Positions 55,001 through 64,000 of a DNA stretch of 64,000 nucleotides are shown in pieces. How positions within the stretch are numbered: the stretch's first letter is position 1; every line of letters begins with the position of its first letter. Source of the DNA: Onthophagus taurus (Eukaryota; Arthropoda; Insecta; Coleoptera; Scarabaeidae); NCBI RefSeq assembly GCF_036711975.1, contig NC_091970.1:12903501-12967500 (forward strand), written 5' to 3'. Under the pieces are notes generated by a model. That model saw nothing but the letters and a program-made list of their open reading frames with translations. It searched no databases and had not been told where the DNA came from. The position numbers were made by a program, and so were the translations under genes.

Positions 55001-58000
55001 TATACGCCGTTCTGAGCCATGTTTTAATTTTCTATCACTTTTGGTTCCGATAATTTTGGTGACCATATTTGTGATTTTCAGGGGCCAAATGACATCTTGG
55101 AGCATGTTGGAGATAAAAATCCAAATGTGCCCAAAACGTGATATTATGACGTTATACGCCGTTCTGAGCCATGTTTGAACTTTCTATCACTTTTGGTTCC
55201 GATAATTTTGGTGACCATATTTGTGATTTTCAGGGGCCAAATGACATCTTGGAACATGTTGGAGATAAAAAACAAAATGTGCCCAAAACGTGATATTATG
55301 AGGTTATACGCCGTTCTGAGCCATGTTTGAATTTTCTATCACTTTTGGTTCCGATAATTTTGGTGACCATATTTGTGATTTTCAGGGGCCAAATGACATA
55401 TTGGAGCATGTTCGAGATAAAAAACAAAATGCGCCCAAAACGTGATATTATGACGTTATACGCCGTTCTGAGCCATGTTTGAACTTTCTGTCACCTTTGG
55501 TTCCGATAATTCTGTTGACCATATTTGTGATATTCAGGCGCCAAATGACATCTTGAAGCGTGTTGGAGATAAAAAATAAAATGTGCCCAAAACGTGATAT
55601 TATGACGTTATACGCCGTTCTGAGCCATGTTTGAACTTTCTATCACTTTTGGTTCCGATAATTCTGTTGGCCATATTTGTGATTTTTAGGGGCCAAATGA
55701 CATCTTGGAGCATGTTGGAGATAAAAAACAAAATGTGCCCAAAACGTGATATTATGACGTTATACGCCGTTCTGAGCCATGTTTGAACTTTCTATCACTT
55801 TTGGTTCCGGTAATTCTGGTGACCATATTTGTGATATTCAGGGGCCAAATGACATCTTGGAGCATGTTCGAGATAAAAATCCAAATGTGCCCAAAACGTG
55901 ATATTATGACGTTATACGCCGTTCTGAGCCATGTTTGAATTTTCTATCACTTTTGGTTCCGATAATTTTGGTGACCATATTTGTGATTTTCAGGGGCCAA
56001 ATGACATCTTGGAGCATGTTGGAGATAAAAATCCAAATGTGCTCAAAACGTGATATTATGACGTTATACGCCGTTCTGAGCCATGTTTGAACTTTCTATC
56101 ACTTTTGGTTCCGATAATTCTGTTGACCATATATGTGATATTCAGGGGCCAAATGACATCTTGGAGCATGTTGGAGATAAAAAACAAAATGTGCCCAAAA
56201 CGTGATATTATGAGGTTATACGCCGTTCTGAGCCATGTTTGAACTTTCTATCACTTTTGGTTCCGGTAATTCTGTTGACCATATTTGTGATATTCAGGGG
56301 CCAAATGACATCTTGGAGCGTGTTGAAGATAAAAAACAAAATGTGCCCAAAACGTGATATTATGACGTTATACGCCGTTCTGAGCCATGTTTGAACTTTC
56401 TATCACTTTTGGTTCCGATAATGTTGACCATATTTGTGATATTCAGGCGCCAAATGACATCTTGGAGCATGTTGGAGATAAAAAACAAAATGTGCCCAAA
56501 ACGTGATATTATGACGTTATACGCCGTTCTGAGCCATGTTTGAACTTTCTATCACTTTTGGTTCCGATAATTCTGTTGGCCATATTTGTGATATTCAGGG
56601 GCCAAATGACATCTTGGAGCATGTTGGAGATAAAAATCCAAATGTGCCCAAAACGTGATATTATGACGTTATCGCCGTTCTGAGCCATGTTTGAACTTTC
56701 TATCACTTTTGGTTCCGATAATTCTGTTGACCATATTTGTGATATTCAGGCGCCAAATGACATCTTGGAGCGTGTTGGAGATAAAAAACAAAATGTGCCC
56801 AAAACGTGATATTATGACGTTATACGCCGTTCTGAGCCATGTTTGAACTTTCTATCACTTTTGGTTCCGATAATTCTGTTGACCATATTTGTGATATTCA
56901 GGCGCCAAATGACATCTTGGAGCGTGTTCTAGATAAAAAACAAAATGTGCCCAAAACGTGATATTATGACGTTATACGCCGTTCTGAGCCATGTTTGAAC
57001 TTTCTATCACTTTTGGTTCCGATAATTCTGTTGACCATATTTGTGATATTCAGGCGCCAAATGACATCTTGGAGCGTGTTGGAGATAAAAAACAAAATGT
57101 GCCCAAAACGTGATATTATGACGTTATACGCCGTTCTGAGCCATGTTTGAACTTTCTATCACTTTTGGTTCCGATAATTCTGTTGACCATATTTGTGATA
57201 TTCAGGCGCCAAATGACATCTTGGAGCGTGTTGGAGATAAAAAACAAAATGTGCCCAAAACGTGATATTATGACGTTATACGCCGTTCTGAGCCATGTTT
57301 GAACTTTCTATCACTTTTGGTTCCGATAATTCTGTTGGCCATATTTGTGATATCCAGGCGCCAAATGACATCTTGGAGCATGTTGGAGATAAAAATCCAA
57401 ATGTGCCCAAAACGTGATATTATGACGTTATACGCCGTTCTGAGCCATGTTTGAACTTTCTATCACTTTTGGTTCCGATAATTCTGTTGACCATATTTGT
57501 GATATTCAAGGGCCAAATGACATCTTGGAGCATGTTGGAGATAAAAATCCAAATGTGCCCAAAACGTGATATTATGACGTTATACGCCGTTCTGAGCCAT
57601 GTTTGAACTTTCTATCACTTTTGGTTCCGATAATTCTGTTGACCATATTTGTGATATTCAGGCGCCAAATGACATCTTGGAGCGTGTTCTAGATAAAAAA
57701 GAAAATGTGCCCAAAACGTGATATTATGACGTTATACGCCGTTCTGAGCCATGTTTGAACTTTCTATCACTTTTGGTTCCGATAATTCTGTTGGCCATAT
57801 TTGTGATATTCAGGGGCCAAATGACATCTTGGAGCATGTTGGAGATAAAAATTCAAATGTGCCCAAAACGTGATATTATGACGTTATACGCCGTTCTGAG
57901 ACATGTTTGAATTTTCTATCACTTTTGGTTCCGATAATTTTGGTGACCACATTTGTGATTTTCAGGGGCCAAATGACATCTTGGAGCATGTTGGAGATAA

Positions 58001-61000
58001 AAAACAAAATGTGCCCAAAACGTGATATTATGACGTTATACGCCGTTCTGAGCCATGTTTGAACTTTCTATCACTTTTGGTTCCGATAATTCTGTTGGCC
58101 ATATTTGTGATATTCAGGGGCCAAATGACATCTTGGAGCATGTTGGAGATAAAAATCTAAATGTGCCCAAAACGTGATATTGTGACGTTATACGCCGTTC
58201 TGAGCCATGTTTGAACTTTCTATCACTTTTGGTTCCGATAATTCTGTTGACCATATTTGTGATATTCAGGCGCCAAATGACATCTTGGAGCGTGTTGGAG
58301 ATAAAAAACAAAATGTGCCCAAAACGTGATATTATGACGTTATACGCCGTTCTGAGCCATGTTTGAACTTTCTATCACTTTTGGTTCCGATAATTCTGTT
58401 GGCCATATTTGTGATATTCAGGGGCCAAATGACATCTTGGAGCATGTTGGAGATAAAAATTCAAATGTGCCCAAAACGTGATATTATGACGTTATACGCC
58501 GTTCTGAGCCATGTTTGAATTTTCTATCACTTTTGGTTCCGATAATTTTGGTGACCACATTAGTGATTTTCAGGGGCCAAATGACATCTTGGAGCATGTT
58601 GGAGATAAAAAACAAAATGTGCCCAAAACGTGATATTATGACGTTATACGCCGTTCTGAGCCATGTTTGAACTTTCTATCACTTTTGGTTCCGATAATTC
58701 TGTTGGCCATATTTGTGATATTCAGGGGCCAAATGACATCTTGGAGCATGTTGGAGATAAAAATCTAAATGTGCCCAAAACGTGATATTGTGACGTTATA
58801 CGCCGTTCTGAGCCATGTTTGAATTTTCTATCACTTTTGGTTCCGATAATTTTGGTGACCACATTTGTGATTTTCAGGGGCCAAATGACATCTTGGAGCA
58901 TGTTGGAGATAAAAAACAAAATGTGCCCAAAACGTGATATTATGACGTTATACGCCGTTCTGAGCCATGATTGAACTTTCTATCACTTTTGGTTCCGGTA
59001 ATTCTGGTGACCATATTTGTGATATTCAGGGGCCAAATGACATCTTGGAGCATGTTCGAGATAAAAATCCAAATGTGCCCAAAACGTGATATTATGACGT
59101 TATACGCCGTTCTGAGCCATGTTTGAATTTCCTATCACTTTTGGCTCCGATAATTCTGTTGACCATATATGTGATATTCAGGGGCCAAATGACATCTTGG
59201 AGCATGTTGGAGATAAAAAATAAAATGTGCCCAAAACGTGATATTATGACGTTATACGCCGTTCTGAGCCATGTTTGAATTTTCTATCACTTTTGGTTCC
59301 GATAATTTTGGTGACCACATTTGTGATTTTCAGGGGCCAAATGACATCTTGGAGCATGTTGGAGATAAAAAACAAAATGTGCCCAAAACGTGATATTATG
59401 ACGTTATACGCCGTTCTGAGCCATGTTTGAACTTTCTATCACTTTTGGTTCCGGTAATTCTGGTGACCATATTTGTGATATTCAGGGGCCAAATGACATC
59501 TTGGAGCATGTTCAAGATAAAAATCCAAATGTGCCCAAAACGTGATATTATGACGTTATACGCCGTTCTGAGCCATGTTTGAATTTTCTATCATTTTTGG
59601 TTCCGATAATTTTGGTGACCATATTTGTGATTTTCAGGGGCCAAATGACATCTTGGAGCATGTTGGAGATAAAAATCCAAATGTGCCCAAAACGTGATAT
59701 TATGACGTTATACGCCGTTCTGAGCCATGTTTGAACTTTCTATCACTTTTAGTTCCGATAATTCAGTTGACCATATATGTGATATTCAGGGGCCAAATGA
59801 CATATTGGAGCATGTTTTAGATAAAAAACAAAATGCGCCCAAAACGTGATATTATGACGTTATACGCCGTTCTGAGCCATGTTTGAACTTTCTATCACTT
59901 TTGGTTCCGATAATTCTGTTGACCATATTTGTGATTTTCAGGGGCCAAATGACATCTTGGAGCATGTTGGAGATAAAAAACAAAATGTGCCCAAAACGTG
60001 ATATTATGACGTTATACGCCGTTCTGAGCCATGTTTGAACTTTCTATCACTTTTGGTTCCGGTAATTCTGGTGACCATATTTGTGATATTCAGGGGCCAA
60101 ATGACATCTTGGAGCATGTTCGAGATAAAAATCCAAATGTGCCCAAAACGTGATATTATGACGTTATACGCCGTTCTGAGCCATGTTTGAACTTTCTATC
60201 ACTTTTGGTTCCGGTAATTCTGGTGACCATATTTGTGATATTCAGGGGCCAAATGACATCTTGGAGCATGTTGGAGATAAAAAACAAAATGTGCCCAAAA
60301 CGTGATATTATGACGTTATACGCCGTTCTGAGCCATGTTTGAACTTTCTATCACTTTTGGTTCCGGTAATTCTGGTGACCATATTTGTGATATTCAGGGG
60401 CCAAATGACATCTTGGAGCATGTTGGAGATAAAAAACAAAATGTGCCCAAAACGTGATATTATGACGTTATACGCCGTTCTGAGCCATGTTTGAACTTTC
60501 TATCACTTTTGGTTCCGATAATGTTGACCATATTTGTGATTTTCAGGCGCCAAATGACATCTTGGAGCATGTTGGAGATAAAAAACAAAATGTGCCCAAA
60601 ACGTGATATTATGACGTTATACGCCGTTCTGAGCCATGTTTGAACTTTCTATCACTTTTGGTTCCGATAATTCTGTTGGCCATATTTGTGATATTCAGGG
60701 GCCAAATGACATCTTGGAGCATGTTGGAGATGAAAAACAAAATGTGCCCAAAACGTGATATTATGACGTTATACGCCGTTCTGAGCCATGTTTGAACTTT
60801 CTATCACTTTTGGTTCCGATAATGTTGAGCATATTTGTGATTTTCAGGCGCCAAATGACATCTTGGAGCATGTTGGAGATAAAAAACAAAATGTGCCCAA
60901 AACGTGATATTATGACGTTATACGCCGTTCTGAGCCATGTTTGAACTTTCTATCACTTTTGGTTCCGGTAATTCTGGTGACCATATTTGTGATATTCAGG

Positions 61001-64000
61001 GGCCAAATGACATCTTGGAGCATGTTGGAGATAAAAAACAAAATGTGCCCAAAACGTGATATTATGACGTTATACGCCGTTCTGAGCCATGTTTGAACTT
61101 TCTATCACTTTTGGTTCCGATAATGTTGACCATATTTGTGATTTTCAGGCGCCAAATGACATCTTGGAGCATGTTGGAGATAAAAAACAAAATGTGCCCA
61201 AAACGTGATATTATGACGTTATACGCCGTTCTGAGCCATGTTTGAACTTTCTATCACTTTTGGTTCCGATAATTCTGTTGGCCATATTTGTGATATTCAG
61301 GGGCCAAATGACATCTTGGAGCATGTTGGAGATAAAAATCCAAATGTGCCCAAAACGAGATATTATGACGTTATACGCCGTTCTGAGCCATGTTTGAACT
61401 TTCTATCACTTTTGGTTCCGATAATTCTGTTGACCACATTTGTGATTTTCAGGGGCCAAATGACATCTTGGAGCATGTTTTAGATAAAAAACAAAATGCG
61501 CCCAAAACGTGATATTATGACGTTATACGCCGTTCTGAGCCATGTTTGAACTTTCTATCACTTTTGGTTCCGATAATTCTGTTGACCACATTTGTGATTT
61601 TCAGGGGCCAAATGACATCTTGGAGCATGTTGGAGATAAAAAACAAAATGTGCCCAAAACGTGATATTATGACGTTATACGCCGTTCTGAGCCATGTTTG
61701 AACTTTCTATCACTTTTGGTTCCGATAATGTTGACCATATTTGTGATTTTCAGGCGCCAAATGACATCTTGGAGCATGTTGGAGATAAAAAACAAAATGT
61801 GCCCAAAACGTGATATTATGACGTTATAGGCCGTTCTGAGCCATGTTTGAACTTTCTATCACTTTTGGTTCCGGTAATTCTGGTGACCATATTTGTGATA
61901 TTCAGGGGCCAAATGACATCTTGGAGCATGTTGGAGACAAAAAACAAAATGTGCCCAAAACGTGATATTATGACGTTATACGCCGTTCTGAGCCATGTTT
62001 GAACTTTCTATCACTTTTGGTTCCGATAATTCTGTTGGCCATATTTGTGATATTCAGGGGCCAAATGACATCTTGGAGCATGTTGGAGATAAAAATCCAA
62101 ATGTGCCCAAAACGTGATATTATGACGTTATACGCCGTTCTGAGCCATGTTTGAACTTTCTATCACTTTTGGTTCCGATAATTCTGTTGGCCATATTTGT
62201 GATATTCAGGGGCCAAATGACATCTTGGAGCATGTTCGAGATAAAAATCCAAATGTGCCCAAAACGTGATATTATGACGTTATACGCCGTTCTGAGCCAT
62301 GTTTGAACTTTCTATCACTTTTGGTTCCGATAATTCTGTTGACCATATTTGTGATATTCAGGCGCCAAATGACATCTTGGAGCGTGTTGGAGATAAAAAA
62401 CAAAATGTGCCCAAAACGTGATATTATGACGTTATACGCCGTTCTGAGCCATGTTTGAACTTTCTATCACTTTTGGTTCCGATAATTCTGTTGGCCATAT
62501 TTGTGATATTCAGGGGCCAAATGACATCTTGGAGGATGTTGGAGATAAAAATCCAAATGTGCCCAAAACGTGATATTATGACGTTATACGCCGTTCTGAG
62601 CCATGTTTGAATTTTCTATCACTTTTGGTTCCGATAATTTTGGTGACCACATTTGTGATTTTCAGGGGCCAAATGACATCTTGGAGCATGTTGGAGATAA
62701 AAAACAAAATGTACCCAAAACGTGATATTATGACGTTATACGCCGTTCTGAGCCATGTTTGAACTTTCTATCACTTTTGGTTCCGGTAATTCTGGTGACC
62801 ATATTTGTGATATTCAGGGGCCAAATGACATCTTGGAGCATGTTCGAGATAAAAATCCAAATGTGCCCAAAACGTGATATTATGACGTTATACGCCGTTC
62901 TGAGCCATGTTTGAATTTTCTATCACTTTTGGTTCAGATAATTTTGGTGACCATATTTGTGATTTTCAGGGGCCAAATGACATCTTGGAGCATGTTGGAG
63001 ATAAAAATCCAAATGTGCCCAAAACGTGATATTATGAGGTTATACGCCGTTCTGAGCCATGTTTGAACTTTCTATCACTTTTGGTTCCGATAATGTTGAC
63101 CATATTTGTGATATTCAGGCGCCAAATGACATCTTGGAGCATGTTGGAGATAAAAAACAAAATGTGCCCAAAACGTGATATTATGACGTTATACGCCGTT
63201 CTGAGCCATGTTTGAACTTTCTATCACTTTTGGTTCCGATAATTCTGTTGACCATATTTGTGATATTCAGGCGCCAAATGACATCTTGGAGCGTGTTGGA
63301 GATAAAAAACAAAATGTGCCGAAAACGTGATATTATGACGTTATACGCCGTTCTGAGCCATGTTTGAACTTTCTATCACTTTTGGTTCCGATAATTCTGT
63401 TGGCCATATTTGTGATATTCAGGGGCCAAATGACATCTTGGAGAATGTTGGAGTTAAAAATCCAAATGTGCCCAAAACGTGATATTATGACGTTATACGC
63501 CGTTCTGAGCCATGTTTGAATTTTCTATCACTTTTGGTTCCGATAATTTTGGTGACCACATTTGTGATTTTCAGGGGCCAAATGACATCTTGGAGCATGT
63601 TGGAGATAAAAAACAAAATGTACCCAAAACGTGATATTATGACGTTATACGCCGTTCTGAGCCATGTTTGAACTTTCTATCACTTTTGGTTCCGGTAATT
63701 CTGGTGACCATATTTGTGATATTCAGGGGCCAAATGACATCTTGGAGCATGTTCGAGATAAAAATCCAAATGTGCCCAAAACGTGATATTATGACGTTAT
63801 ACGCCGTTCTGAGCCATGTTTGAACTTTCTATCACTTTTGGTTCCGGTAATTCTGGTGACCATATTTGTGATATTCAGGGGCCAAATGACATCTTGGAGC
63901 ATGTTGGATATAAAAAACAAAATGTGCCCAAAACGTGATATTATGACGTTATACGCCGTTCTGAGCCATGTTTGAACTTTCTATCACTTTTGGTTCCGAT

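Larger units (their letters stand above)
40521..64000. repeat. 152-bp satellite array, ~154 monomers, runs off the window
   Basis: The start of the GACATCTTGGAG block recurs at 40521, 40673, 40825 and onward every 152 bp to the end. Monomers share ACGTTATACGCCGTTCTGAG and TATCACTTTTGGTTCCGATA. Variants define subfamilies: ACAAAATGTG or TCCAAATGTG; TTGACCAT or TTGGCCAT or GTGACCAT; GGCGCC or GGGGCC; GATATTCAGG or GATTTTCAGG (the last mainly after 54,900). A 3-bp deletion gives a 149-bp form (ATAATGTTGACC). The unit is not a multiple of three, and open frames in it are chance. Length and homogeneity suggest pericentromeric or other heterochromatin. Confidence 0.98.

Noticed and set aside
40527..64000. 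Several 60-81-codon open frames in the satellite (for example 42277-42459, 53959-54141, 61238-61483)
   Set aside because: They follow the repeat period, shift frame from monomer to monomer (152 is not a multiple of three) and have no promoter or conserved protein; they are by-products of the repeat.
40521..64000. CRISPR-like regular repetition
   Set aside because: Repeats are head-to-tail with no unique spacers, 152 bp long, in eukaryotic DNA: a satellite.

Overview
The window looks like arthropod, most likely insect, nuclear DNA. It is AT-rich and holds no recognisable host gene. It carries Tc1-like and hAT-like transposons, a tRNA-derived SINE with a target-site duplication, short TTAGG runs (the insect telomere motif) and very short introns. 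All splice calls were made by eye from GT/AG signals and reading frames.

Bases 1-16,941 are a mosaic of mobile elements. They include a MITE inside a Mutator-like transposase relic, a decayed Tc1-like element (4448-5540), a hAT-type MITE (6913-7138), a SINE (7302-7602), and a three-level nest (long inverted repeat, hAT-like element, small MITE; 7.6-10.2 kb). A 5.9-kb unit with ~750-bp terminal inverted repeats (11016-16941) contains a Tc1-like element with IR/DR ends.

Bases 16,942-40,526 hold two Polinton (Maverick) elements in opposite orientation, separated by 481 bp of satellite. Polinton A (16942-22522) is truncated and internally deleted. Polinton B (23004-40520; 17,517 bp) is full length. 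It has ~0.6-kb terminal inverted repeats, AG...CT termini and a perfect 6-bp target duplication, and it sits inside a satellite monomer. It encodes a zinc-finger/protein-primed DNA polymerase B (rightward). Leftward it encodes a chromodomain integrase, three unknown or DUF-like proteins, an FtsK/HerA-type packaging ATPase, a small spliced PPPY protein, a 330-aa unknown protein, two small unknown proteins, a double-jelly-roll major capsid protein, an Arg-rich peptide, a penton-like minor capsid protein, an adenain-like protease, a phospholipase-A2-like minor virion protein, and two further unknowns. This is a virion-type gene set: replication (POLB), integration (INT), packaging (ATPase), maturation (protease) and shell (capsid proteins). 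The POLB genes of both copies are broken, in different places.

The expression signals of Polinton B are the most notable part. A canonical -1 slippery heptamer (A AAA AAC) sits directly before the stop of the PLA2-like gene and leads into the protease frame, which has no suitable ATG of its own. A TATA promoter is followed by about seven micro-exons separated by introns of about 54-65 nt, all lacking ATG, ahead of the 330-aa gene. A 65-nt intron splits, and on splicing creates, the ATG of the rightmost gene. Start/stop overlaps of the ATGA and TAATG type link several genes.

Bases 40,521-64,000 are about 154 tandem copies of a 152-bp satellite monomer, with subfamilies and local higher-order (909-bp hexamer) structure. 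The same satellite flanks Polinton B on the left.
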